Below, one piece after another: positions 24,187-35,268 of a stretch of DNA of 64,000 bases. Location of the stretch: positions 1 through 64,000 of the forward strand of contig CAXIWF010000970.1 in NCBI GenBank assembly GCA_964036045.1, written 5' to 3'. Position 1 is the first letter of the stretch; the number at the start of each line of letters is the position of its first letter. This stretch comes from Eutreptiella sp. 'Long Island Sound 2002' (lineage: Eukaryota; Euglenozoa; Euglenophyceae; Eutreptiales; Eutreptiaceae). Made by a program: the position numbers and the translations under genes. The notes beneath the pieces are model-generated. The model made no database searches. It was not told where the DNA came from and saw only the letters and a program-made list of their open reading frames with translations.

Positions 24187-24659
24187 CCAATTCCTACAAG
24201 ATAAAAGCGCTGTTGTATTGGGAAGAGTGCTTTCTTAAGATATATAATGCTTAAGATGGCAAGAAGATATTATAAGATAATAATAGTGCATGAACTACTA
24301 AAATATCAGTGATGAAGCCGGGTGGTTCATCACTCATGAACGGAAATAAATCCGTATAGCGGACAGTATCAATATAAATAGCATAAGTATATACTATACT
24401 ATACTATATATATATTGATACCTAAAGACAAAGATACCGTGCTATTATAATTGTCATAACTACCTCTCATTATATACGTACTACCGTCTACATCCAAGAT
24501 GTAGTCCGTAATAGGTATATAAGGAGTACAGTAGTTATGCCAAGTAAACAGCGAAACCAACGGTATCGAAAGGGGATGTAGGGACCTTAGTCCACAACTG
24601 TACGTACTATCGTACGTGCAGTACTGTTATGTACGAAAGGTACACAGGATAACGGTACA
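24187..24659 (-). repeat. 3' LTR of the minus-strand element
   Basis: In minus orientation it starts TGTACCGTTATCC at 24659, directly after the purine tract GAAGAGGAGGGGGCAG (about 24660-24675), and ends near GGAATTGGGTATA at 24187. It closely matches the 5' LTR at 30033-30505. Confidence 0.85.
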
Positions 24660-24970
24660 CTGCCCCCTCCTCTTCCCAGTGTGAGAACACACTACTCTGC
24701 CTTGAACAGAGCAAAGTTTTTATACAGAACACTCCGCCCAACTGTCGGTGACGAAGAAAACTGTCAAAAAAAAGAAAAGAAAAATCGAGCCGCCCTCCTG
24801 TTATGAGGTGTGACGAACCGAAAGTTGTAGCCTACCGCCCTCCTATGTCTAGGTGTGACGACAGGTGATGATCCGGCCCTCCTGTTATGAGGTGTGACCA
24901 GACAGATGACCCAACCTCCGCCCCATCTTCGTAAAGCTATGACGGAGGAAAAAAAGTGGACTGGTACATG

Positions 24971-27900
24971 CTAGGCAATCACGTGCCTGGCATGCTGAGG
25001 AATTAAAGACTTCATCCTGTTTGCTCGGAGATAATCATGCAACTGGTCAGTATTGCGTAAATTTTCCCAAGGCTCCCAGGTGTCGTCTTCTGGTCCAAAA
25101 CCAGCCCAACGAACGAGGAATTTCATCTCTAAGCGACGTTTAGGGATCCCTTCGTGTGCAATGATGTGGTCTATCAAGAACTCACGCTCATCCTTCCGTG
25201 CGATCTCCTGAGGGTCGACTCGTTCGGGGTCGTAGTGGAAAGGTACTAGGCGCTTGATAAAGACGTCATATTGCTTCTGTGTAACTAGATTCTGTACGGT
25301 GTACTTATTACCTAGTCGGTTCACCACTTGCAAGGGCCCACGCATCCGCGTGGAGAACTTGTCAGGTTTGCGTTCCGGGTAATGTTCCAACACGTAAGAT
25401 CCGATCGGGAACTCGGTTACCCGTGCTCCGTCTCTGTACGCTTCTGCCATATGACGATCCTCCAACTTACGCTGTTCCTCTTGTGTACCTGGCAGTTCCC
25501 CTCCTTGTCCGCTGGCAACGGACCGATAGCGTCAATATTGAGCACCTCCATAAGGCCCTATGCCGCTGTCGTGAAAGGTCGTGTCCGAATCGCCCAGTGT
25601 ATGTCACTCATCTTCTGACAGAGAGTATACTGGCCAATGAACTGCTTAGTGTGTGCCCTCATCTTGGGCCAATGTGTCCGGAGGACTTCACCTCCGGCAC
25701 CTTGACTCCTTGATGTCCCACGCGGGAGTTGTGTACCGAACTCAGTATCTTGTACAGTGCTGGGGGAATGCGCCCTTCGCTTTCCTCCGACTCTGTGCGA
25801 GCGGCGAGTACTTCTGGCTCGTAGATAGCGCATAAACAGCGCTGGGGGAATGCGCCCTTCGCGTTCCTCCGACTCTGTGCGAGCGGCGAGTACTTCTGGC
25901 TCGTAGATAGCGCATAAGCGAGAGAACGCGTCAGCGACGACCTTGTCCTCCCCTGGTCGGTACTGTATCGAAAAATTGTGCTCCATTACTGCAGAACGCT
26001 GCACTTTAGGTGACCCCTCCATGTTGAGGTAAGTGAGGTTCTTATGATCAGTATGCAGAATGAAAATGTACATCGCGCAGCGAATATTCTGAGTTTTTCA
26101 ACATATAAAATATCGCCTACGCTTCCTTATCAGGTGTCGACCAGTTCAGCTGTTCCTGTGTAAGGGATTTACTGATGAGGAAAAATGGGTTTCTCAACGC
26201 CATCTACCATCTGGAAGATATAAGCACCAATACTGTAGGCTGACGCGTCCGTCTGTACGTATATGGGCGACTCGGAGTCTACGAAGAACAACGCGGGGCA
26301 ATCGGCGACGTCGGCCTTGACCCGCTCAAACGCTGCCTCCTGGTCTGTCGACCACTGTAGGGTCCGATTGCTAGTCGCCTTGGTGTAGTTGGGGAGCACT
26401 GCATGCAGAGGATGCATCTTCTCCGCCATGTTATGAACGTGGGCATGGAAGTAATTCGCTAGCCCTACGAACATCTTGAGCCGTTTAGCTGTCGTGGGCT
26501 TAGGAAAATTCCTAACACCGGCCAGCTTATCATCAGTGAAATGGAGTCCTTCTCGAGACAGGGTATGACCTACGTACTCGATAGTCCCCAACCCGAGCTT
26601 GCATTTGGCTGGGTTCAGTGAGATATTCTTCGCCTGGAAGGCCTGCAGTACCTTCTCCAGGTTTCTTACGAACTCCTCTTCAGAGTCCCCATAGACTATG
26701 CAATCGTCTATGTATAGTGCGCAAACCACATGTATCAGCCCTACCAGGACTATGGTTGCGAGTATCTGCTGGGAATACGCGGCGGCTCCCTTGAGACCCA
26801 CCGGTAAACGTGTCCAACAGAAAATGCCAAGGCAACATATGAAGGCGGTATAAAGTTGGCAATCCTTGCTCAGAGGGGCTTGGTGGTACCCACTTGTGAG
26901 GTCCAGCGTGCCCTTGAACGCCTTACGCCCAATGTTCCTCAGGGTCTCCCCTATGTTCGGCATAGCCCAGTTTTTAGCTTCAGACGCATCATTCAAGTTG
27001 CGGAAGTCCACTGTTGTCCTCCATTTGCCAGGGTCCTTCTTAGCGACCATGTGGATTTGGCTATAGTATATTGCCGAACAGGCAGTGATGACGCCCAGCT
27101 TCAGGTAGAGTGTAATCTGTTCCGTGAGAGCTGCTTGTCGTGGCGCCGACTGAGGTCGTGGTGGTCCCCTATTCTTGTTCGAGTGCCACTTTGCCTCATC
27201 GACTTTGAATTCGTACGGGGGTATGTCGGCCGGCTCGGCTCTTACGGTATCGCGAAATACGTCCCGGTACTTTTCACAAAGGGTGCGCAGGGCGCTCTTC
27301 AACTCTGTCGTGCCAAAGAACGCCATCTTGTCGATTGGATCCACGTCTGGGTCTTCCTGCTCATCCGGATACATTTCCTTGACTTCAGGGAAGGCGTCCG
27401 GGTGCTCCGGTTCCACGTCAAACATCTCGTCCTTGTGTACTACGTCGCCCGACTCTAATCGTGAAACAAGCCAATGTTGATATACCTGTTGTTTCTCACA
27501 AGCGCGTATCTCACCATACGGCTCTTCTACCTCCACTACCGCCACATTAAGAGACTGCCATGTCTGCCGCCAATTGTCCTCCTCCGGGAAGCCAATTGGG
27601 CGGTAAGGTTCATCCAGCCAGCCCCCATCGATCTGATCAGGTCTGGGTTCCATCACAGAACTCCCACAAGGTCTGGGTTCCAAGTGGGGCACACAAGGTC
27701 TGGGTTCCAAGGCGCTCAAGGCAGCTGTTGTATGAACCATTGGCGGCCTCTTAACATGTCGGAAGTGGGAAGATAGCTTCCCGACTAAATCGTATTGCTT
27801 GATTGTAGGTCTACCTACGATAAGATCAAACTGGCTATGAATAACCGTCGCCGTCAAAGAAAGTGTGTCCACTGACTTGGTTAACTCGTTAAGGAAATGC

Positions 27901-29966
27901 AGGGTGAACTTAATATGACCTAGTGCATGGGTACACGCGATGGCTGAGCCATCGCTGCTGAGTCCAGCACAGACCTTAGTTCCCTCGCCTACGGGTGTAT
28001 GCAAGATGCATTCCCCACAACACTCCGCCTCGCACGCAGCTGCACTCATAGTGCCGGCGCGCTGCAGCCATTCGGCCATATCCGGGCTGACATAATTTGC
28101 CTGTAAAGCGCCCGTATCGAGCAAGGCATTTACAGCACGGATATGCGGAAACGTTGTAGAACGTAAGTTAGACGGTGATGCCTTAAGCAACGTTTGAATA
28201 TGCTTACGTACAGCTGCGGAGGTGTGGAGCCTATCGCTGCCACAACCTACTACACAGGATAATAAATCCTCACACCAACTGTCGTTGTGGAGGGTAGCTA
28301 AGGTCGTACCTTTCGACCTCTTCGTACGGAACGTGGACCTCTCGGTCTCCGACCCGTCTGCGCGGGTTTTGAAGGACAGGACCCAATCCGATGGTGACTG
28401 CAAGCGCGCCTTAATAGCTCGCAGCGCGGCGCTGTCAGCCCACTTCCCATTCTTGTTGAAATCAGGATGCGTTGACAGCATGCACTTGTCCCTGGTGTGG
28501 CCAGTGCGCCCGCACCCTTGGCAGAGCTCCTTCTGCTCTGGTCTGGGCTGGTCGCGCTTGCGATCCTGGCTGGTCCTGGTATCCTCTTTGCTTTTCTTAT
28601 AGCGTGGGTGCTTGCGCCGAGCGGTTGACTCCTCGTCCGCACCGCCTGCGCTTCCTCGCTCATGGTCATGACGGCGTTTGCGGTCCTCTGATGCCACTAA
28701 CAGCTTCATGCCCTGCTGACGCGCCACCCGCGCTAGCTCGAGCCGGCGCATGAGCGCGGCCGATAAGCGTGTGAGAAAATCTTCCACACTGCTGCAGTTA
28801 CCATCGCCTCTGACTTCGTTGTACAACGTGGAATAAAACACGTCATCCTTGTGCCTGTCAGTCAACGGCTTGATGAGGTACATATGGATCTCCTTCGCCG
28901 TGAGAGCCTGCACCTCTTCCGCGGCAAAGGTCGTCGTGACCCGGAGCAGGTCCATCTGATAGGCGCTGAGACCGAAATCATATCCGCTTGCCTCGAACCT
29001 GACCTCTGTCAGCGCTTGCAACAGAGAGCCTCCTGCCTGTGCCCGCCCCGGAAGATTCGCGAAGACCTCGGTGAGGATAGCGAAGAACTTGTCGTGTTTT
29101 CACCCTAACCACGCCATGTGATCTTGTTCGAGCTCGGCCTTTTCGCTGGAATGCGGGTGATTTTGCGCCCAGCCGTTTATGCGCGGGCCAATGAGCAGCC
29201 TTGCCTGTGTTGTTATCCCCGCGTTTCGAACTCCAATTTGATCCTGCTGGCGATGTCTAGTGATGTAATCTTCGAAGTTTCTGATGGTCTTGTAAGTTAC
29301 AGGTTGGTCAAGAAGCTTTGGTGTCTCCGTCACCACTACCTGGTTGGAGGAGCTGGAGGATGGCTCTCGCTGTTGGAGCTGCTCCGTCAAATCGCGCAAC
29401 ATCCGGTAAGCCTCGTAACTGACTCCCGTTCTCTCGAGGTAGTCCGAGCGCTCCTTGCCCGGTCGGCAACGCTGAGCCTCCGCGAAATCGAACTTAGCCT
29501 CTCTTAAGACAGATAATGTGGGGTTCTCTTCATCCTCCCAGTCAGCGTCCGACTTGTCAGCCGAATTCGCTGTACTCTCCTCAGAACAATCGTCACGACG
29601 CCCTTGGGCGGAATCCATTTCTGGACTGGACTCTCGTCCTCCGCGACCAGGCTCTGCGACAGTATCCTGTCGGTCAGAGCCCTGCTTGACAATTTTGTCG
29701 GACCCGTCCAAGAGAATATCTTCTCGATTGGACTGCTTGGAATGCGCGGAATCTCTGCCGCGACGACCCGGGAGAGTGTCCTCTCGACCGGATCCGCCCT
29801 TACGCCTGCCTCGACCCTTCTCGCTGGACGTACCATTGCGTGGTTCGGAAAGCTGCGAAGGTATCGCATACCCTTGTGAGTCGGATGTGATGACAATGAC
29901 AGGATCAGAATCTTTCTTCCGGATTTTCTGACTCTGGTGCCTGCGTTTGGTCTCTGCATCTGACAT
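24971..29966 (-). mobile_element. Ty3/gypsy (chromovirus-like) gag-pol, decayed
   Basis: Order on the minus strand: gag from ATG 29966; a single in-frame TGA at 29102-29100; a gag zinc knuckle of CCHC type near 28520-28480; an aspartic protease with the DTGA active site near 28120; reverse transcriptase with the YIDD catalytic motif near 26710; RNase H (TDAS) near 26240; an H2C2-type zinc site near 25655-25600; the integrase start (first catalytic Asp) near 25530; integrase C-terminus and a chromodomain ending at 24971. Between about 25505 and 25470 most of the integrase core is missing. Further damage includes frameshifts near 26180 and 26065, a TAG near 26113, and an 82-bp tandem duplication at 25759-25922. 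Gag, protease and RT lie in one frame apart from the TGA, as in fused gag-pol elements. The copy cannot encode a complete integrase. Confidence 0.93.
25759..25922. repeat. 82-bp tandem duplication inside pol
   Basis: The word GCTGGGGGAATGCGCCCTTC begins at 25759 and again at 25841; the two 82-bp units differ by a few bases. As 82 is not a multiple of three, it shifts the pol frame. Confidence 0.85.
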
Positions 29967-30022
29967 TTCGAAAACAAAAAATTTCGCTTGCGGGAACAGC
30001 AATTAGATCTGTTCAAAGGTGA

Positions 30023-30505
30023 ATATTAATATTATACCCAATTCCTACAAGATAAAAGCGCTGTTGTATTGGGAAGAGTGCTTTCTTAAGATATATAATG
30101 CTTAAGATGGCAAGAAGATATTATAAGATAATAATAGTGCATGAACTACTAAAAGATCAGTGATGAAGCCGGGTGGTTCATCACTCATGAACGGAAATAA
30201 ATCCGTATAGCGGACAGTATCAATATAAATAGCATAAGTATATACTATACTATATATATATTGATACCTAAAGACAAAGATACCGTGCTATTATAATTGT
30301 CATAACTACCTCTCATTATATACGTACTACCGTCTACATCCAAGATGTAGTCCGTAATAGGTATATAAGGAGTCCAGTAATTATGCCAAGTAAACAGCGA
30401 AACCAACGGTATCGAAAGGGGATGTAGGGACCTTAGTCCACAACTGTACGTACTATCGTACGTGCAGTACCGTTATGTACGAAAGGTACACAGGATAACG
30501 GTACA
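30023..30505 (-). repeat. 5' LTR of the minus-strand element
   Basis: In minus orientation it starts TGTACCGTTATCC at 30505 and ends at GGGTATAATATTAATATTCA near 30023, followed by the leader and gag. It matches the 3' LTR at 24187-24659 with few differences, so the insertion is fairly recent despite the broken coding region. The 3' LTR lacks the terminal AATATTAATATTCACC part. Confidence 0.85.
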
Positions 30506-30507
30506 AA

Positions 30508-30868
30508 AGGTGAATATTAATATTATACCCAATTCCTACAAGCTAAAAGCGCTGTTGTATTGGGAAGAGTGCTTTCTTAAGATATAGAACGCTTAAGATG
30601 GTAAGAAGATATTGATTGAAATAATAATGCATGAACTACTAAAAGATCAGTGATGAAGCCGGGTGGTTCATCACTCCTGAACGGAAATAAATCCGTATAG
30701 CGGACAGTATCAATATAAATAGCATAAGTATATACTATACTATATATATTGATACCTAAAGTACAAAGATACCGTGCTTTTATAATTGTCATAACTACCT
30801 CTCATTATATACGTACTACCGTCTACATCCTAGATGTAGTCCGTAGTAGGTATATAAGGAGTACAGTA
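30508..30868 (-). repeat. Truncated second LTR in tandem
   Basis: A further LTR copy in the same orientation, directly upstream of the 5' LTR and joined through the same AATATTAATATTCACC tail. It lacks the first about 110 bp of the LTR (its TGTACCG end), breaking off at GTACAGTACTGTAGTTACTG near 30870. This is an older or rearranged solo-type copy. Confidence 0.8.
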
Positions 30869-31248
30869 CTGTAGTTACTGTACTGTACAGTATTTCTGGA
30901 TTTTGGATGAAACGGTCGATCAGGTCCAACGGATTTCGATCCCAGCAGCAGGAATCATTCCTGCTGCTGGGATTATGATAATCTGCATAAATTTAGAGCA
31001 CATTTCATCACCATATGACTTAACTTTATGATAACGTCTTACGAGGATGATCCTGAGGTCGTCAATCAAACTATGCCCTCGGCATGATCTACGAGTAATG
31101 ATAAGTACACAAGACTTTACAACTAAGCTGCCGATAACACGCTACTTTCCAAAGGAAAAGGATCGCAGACACATCCTATGAACATGCTTTTATATTTGCA
31201 TGGGAATCCTCTTGATGTTTAGAAGCTATTCTTATCAACCTTGTGCCG
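30869..31248. other. Spacer with a small perfect hairpin
   Basis: 30940-30974 contains CCCAGCAGCAGGAAT inverted as ATTCCTGCTGCTGGG. The flanking CGGATTTCGATC and the CAGGAAT/ATTCCTG core resemble the MITE-like motif at 7850-8045. The right end is the upstream region of the FG-GAP gene. No other gene is seen. Confidence 0.55.
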
Positions 31249-33186
31249 ATGAAACTATTAAGTCTGCCACATAGATTATTGCTGTTCGCTTTGTACTTAT
31301 GTTTTTTCGATATAAATGTAATACGTATATCAGCAGTATGGGAAAAGTTTGATCTCGTGCGCCCGTTCAAAGGCGGCCACGGATCAGAAGGAAGGACACC
31401 ATGGTTAAAGATAGATCAACTTACAGAAAACGGGCCCAATATTACCAGGAAAGCCAACTTTGGTGTTTCGGTTGCTAACATCGGAGATATTGACGGCAAC
31501 GGGGTTGATGATATTGCTGTTGGTGCAACTGGCGAAGATGTAGACTACGAAGATGGTTCTGAAATTCAAGCTAATGCGGGAGGATTGTATATCATTTTTA
31601 TGAATAAAAACGGGAAAGTGATTGATACTACTCATATAAATGCTCTAGAGAATGGTGGCCCCCCAACTTTGGCAGGAGACGAGTTTGGTTTCTCTGTTGC
31701 TGGGATTGGGGACTTGGACGGAGATTCCATCCCAGATATTGCTGTTGGAGCGCCTGGTGTAGCGTTCGCTTCAGTGTATATTCTATACTTGCATCGCAAT
31801 GGTACCGCTAGGGAGAATGTGCTGATTCGCGGCGAGTTCCAGGGCGCAACACCAGAAAATGTAACTCGAGATGAAACGTTCAACAACACGATCAACAACA
31901 ATTTCATCCCGAACGGCCCTCCCATCCGCTACCAGGGACGCCTTGGGAGTGCTTTGGCGCTGGTCGGTGATCTAGACCAGGATGGCGTTCCCGAGATAGC
32001 AGTGAGTTCCCTTGATAAGAGTGGGGGTGAATCCAGAGTGTATATCATGTTTATGGAGAGAAATGGCACTGTCAACCGCTTCTCCACCTTCGGGGCGAAA
32101 GTTGGGGGCGGGCCCAAGATCCCGAAATCCTTCACCGGCTTTGGCAGCTCCATGGTGGCTGTGCCCGACAAGGATGGCAATGGCTTGCCAGAGCTGATAG
32201 TTGGTGCGAAGAATTACTACGATCCCGGATCTCCGAATGTTCGGTCGGGAAAGGCGTTTGTGTGTTTCCTGAATAAAGAGGGACTCGTCAAAGACTACAC
32301 TGAGATAGGAGAGTACTCGATTGGGGATGACTGGCCAGTAGTGGTGAGTTACTTTTGTACGGAGAGTGTCTTCATAGTTGAGGTGCTATGCGCTTTGTGC
32401 ACCTACAATACTGTTCTAAAGAGTGATATCAGAGGTGCATCAAATAACACCCTCGCTAGCGGTTTACCTGTTCTCCTCATGTTTCTATTCAACTTCTTTG
32501 CCCTTACTCCCGACTCATTGTGATACACCACTGCCAACCGCCATCCTACCCACCAGACGGACGATCAGTGTGGAACTGGCATCGCGACAATCGGGGACAT
32601 CAACAAGGACGACTTCCGGCAACGCAAGCGTGGGCAGAAGAAGAAGCCGTCGAGAGACCCCATAGACGACTTCGTGCTGGGCTGTCCGCAGACCAATGCC
32701 GGCGGCTTGCCCGGGCACATCCTCCTCATGATGCTGGACGAGAATTCCGAACTTGCGGGATTCACCGACATTCCCGCAGACACGGATAAGGGCGTGGGAC
32801 CGCCGCTTAAACCCGTGGATAGATTCGGTGAGTCTCTGGCTGGCTATTGGGATATAGATGACAATGACATGCCGGAACTGCTGGTGGGGGCTCCTGGAGA
32901 TGATGACGGCGCTGAAGACTCAGGCGCGGTGTACATTCTGTTTCTGCGCAGCAGGCGGCGGCATCCACCCGATTTCCCCCTAGTGGAGTTCGTGCTAATA
33001 ATTACGCTGCCCACATGGTGCTTCTGCACCAGTTGTATAGTGGGCATCGCATACTTCTTTTGGTACTTCCGCCGCAAGCCGGATGAAGTTGAGGTTATAG
33101 TCAAGAAGTCGGGTTTTGAACTCGAAAAGAAACGTAAACGGTACCAAAAGACTGGATCGGTGTATTGTGACGAATATACAGTATAA
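31249..33186 (+). CDS. FG-GAP repeat (integrin-alpha-like) type I membrane protein, 2 exons
   Basis: Exons 31249-32343 and 32557-33186 (574 residues, GT-AG, in frame). The first ATG is at 31249. A signal peptide (LLSLPHRLLLFALYLCFF) precedes four or five FG-GAP beta-propeller blades with the Ca-binding pattern D-x-D-G/N-x-x-D: DIDGNGVDD, DLDGDSIPD, DLDQDGVPE, DKDGNGLPE and DIDDNDMPE. The blades are coupled to FGxSVA/GSALA and VGA motifs. There are several N-x-S/T sites, then a transmembrane helix (VEFVLIITLPTWCFC...) and a short basic-acidic cytoplasmic tail. FG-GAP proteins of this type act at the cell surface in adhesion or matrix contact; whether this one does is unknown. Exon 2 begins with a short Lys-rich insertion (QRKRGQKKK). 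Confidence 0.9.
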
Positions 33187-33616
33187 CCCCTCTCTAGAGG
33201 AAGCAGTGTCCAGCACTACAGACATGCATCCAAGTACACGCACTTAGTTGCAAGGGCTGCTGTGCCGCCTCCCTCCAATCTGTGTGGATCACCGCTCCTA
33301 ATCTTATACTGTCCAGCCCTCCAGGCAATCCTAAAGTACCACCAATTTTAGATCATAGAGAAGCATATTTGTATTTTCGATGTATTTTCTAAATAATTTG
33401 ATATGCACAATATTGAATTTGGTGCTTTATTAATGATGACATGTTGATGAGTGAGCGGGTAATTGATATATTACAGGATGGCGTTGAACTTTCAAGCGAA
33501 AAGTTTCCCTTGTTGCACTTATGGCGATGGAGATAATGCCAAGAGATGGACTAATTGCCATCGCTTTCAAAATATACAAATCACATATCACGACCATCCA
33601 CCGAGACTACTCATAG
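33187..33616. other. Tail-to-tail intergenic region
   Basis: 3' UTRs of the FG-GAP gene and of the lipB homologue. No gene or strong repeat is seen. Confidence 0.5.
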
Positions 33617-34817
33617 CTAGCTCTGCACTGCTCTTGCGGTGTCTGCAAAAGCTATCGCTGTCGGTTGAGAGACGTACTCAGAAACAGCGGAGGACGCTGC
33701 TATTGCCTGCTCGTGTTCTCGGACCAGGTTCTCAAGGCTGCCTACCAGCAGCTGTCGGTGGGCATGTGCACTTAAATTCAGTTCGGCTCCACCAGCAGGG
33801 ATACCTATTTTATTATGAAGGGTCTTGGCTCCAGCTCCGTTGATTAGCTCCAGGTCGAAGACGCTTGCAAGTGCATTCATCCATATGCCTGCGACTTCGT
33901 CGATACGAAGGGAGGGTGGCTGCTGCTGGTATTGGTATTGATGACGTTGCAATATGCTCTCCATGCTGCATACACCTGTGTTAGGCAAGTCGATGCCGCA
34001 GGGCACAATTTGCTTGTATCGGAGAAGATCTGCATTGACATTAAGTGCCGCGCCGTGCATTGTAACCCACCGGCTTGCTGTCACACCTACTGCACATATC
34101 TTGTCCTGGCGCCTCTTACCAGCCCTTGCAACGCCACTCATATTATTAGGCTCTAATTTCATACTATTTAAGAGGCTTTCATCACTTTCATCTTCTAAAC
34201 CTTCCACCCACACGCCTGTATTGACATCAGATCGAGTGCCCTTTATGCCATAATGCCTGAGTGTTTCAATCACCGACTCTTCAAGCCGATTCGTATACCT
34301 GTTCATAAGAAGATTAGAGAAGAAGATTCCAATTTTTCTTCAAGCACGTCGTAAAAAAGTGGACAACATACGCGAAAGTGGATTGCAGAGTGTGCAATGG
34401 GAATTTTAACATCAAGAAGATATTTGATAATTACCAGTGGAGGTCCTTCTTATGATTATTTAAATTTAGAATGGGATACGCCACGAGCTGCCCTGGTCCA
34501 TGCCACGTAACTTCGCCGCCCCTCTCAACTCTATACACCACAGAATGGTCCGATTTGAGCCCCTGAGTAGAGGGTAGGGCTTCAAACTTAAGGTTGGCGA
34601 CGGAGGCCGCTTTTCCAAGTGTGTAGACACTTGGATGCTGAACTAGCAATATTGAGTCTGTAGTAATGCTGTGTCGCGCATCAACTTCAGCTTTTTGAAT
34701 TCGCTTAAATTCTTGGTTAGAATATTCAGACAGTGCCTTCTGGTATCGCCAAGCAGTCATGTAGTCTGTCAAGCCAGAGGATAAGTTATACAAGATAGCC
34801 TTTCTTTTGCCGCTCAT
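33617..34817 (-). CDS. LIPB: Lipoyl(octanoyl) transferase, 2 exons
   Basis: Exons on the minus strand are 34817-34435 and 34298-33617 (GT-AG, phase 2, 354 residues). The enzyme transfers octanoate from acyl carrier protein to lipoyl domains of 2-oxoacid dehydrogenases and the glycine cleavage H protein, the first step of lipoate synthesis, normally in mitochondria or plastids. The BPL/LipB signature is clear: HPSVYTLGK, RGGEVTWHGPGQLVAYP, the catalytic Lys region DKICAVGV and ASRWVTMHGAALNVN, followed by the catalytic Cys in IVPCGI. After the normal end (VCSM...) it carries about 100 extra residues with a Gln-Tyr repeat and a hydrophobic-charged tail not typical of the family. The N-terminus shows no strong targeting peptide. 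Confidence 0.93.
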
Positions 34818-35268
34818 GCTCGGAATGACCTGTCTCTAGAACGTTCTCATGGGCGTCAGGTAACCAGGGTGTCCTGGATCGTTACCGACGGTACTACATT
34901 AACAATCCAGAATCCCTAACGCACGAAGAACAACGACATTTGCGAAATCACAGTTGAAAGAGCTTGTGCTATCCCAGTACAGGTATTATATCCCTGTGGT
35001 ATCGTACTTCGAAGTACGAAGTACTGAAGTACGTCGTAAGTTACTCGAAACTTAGTGGATACCGGCAGGGATACTGGGATACATGATGAGCCTCAACTTG
35101 AACATAAAAACAAGTTCATATTATAAGTTTCGATGAAGTTATCGATGCGTGTGATACCAGGATACCTGCTGGATGGTTCAGGCTAGGCTAGGACTGAATT
35201 CCTGCTGAATCAGCAAAAATTTGGTTTTATATTAACGAGCTCCACGTGAACTCCATATCTTTTCCAGC
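34818..35268. other. Intergenic, short palindromes
   Basis: Contains TACTTCGAAGTACGAAGTAC-type palindromic words at about 35007-35035, similar to GTACTTCGAAGTAC at about 7996. This is the divergent promoter region of lipB and the ankyrin-SAM gene. No gene is seen. Confidence 0.5.

Noticed and set aside
23957-24190. 77-codon minus-strand frame in the palindrome centre as an independent gene
   Set aside because: Its start is LTR leader and its middle resembles the beginning of the element's gag, so it is a retroelement fragment, not a host gene.
24187-25105. Possibility that the inverted repeats are the terminal repeats of a DIRS-like element
   Set aside because: The unit carries aspartic protease, RNase H and chromodomain in the Ty3/gypsy order and LTRs with a purine tract; no tyrosine recombinase is seen.
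33463-33843. Plus-strand ORF opposite the lipB 3' half
   Set aside because: Shadow of the LipB coding strand; no domain.
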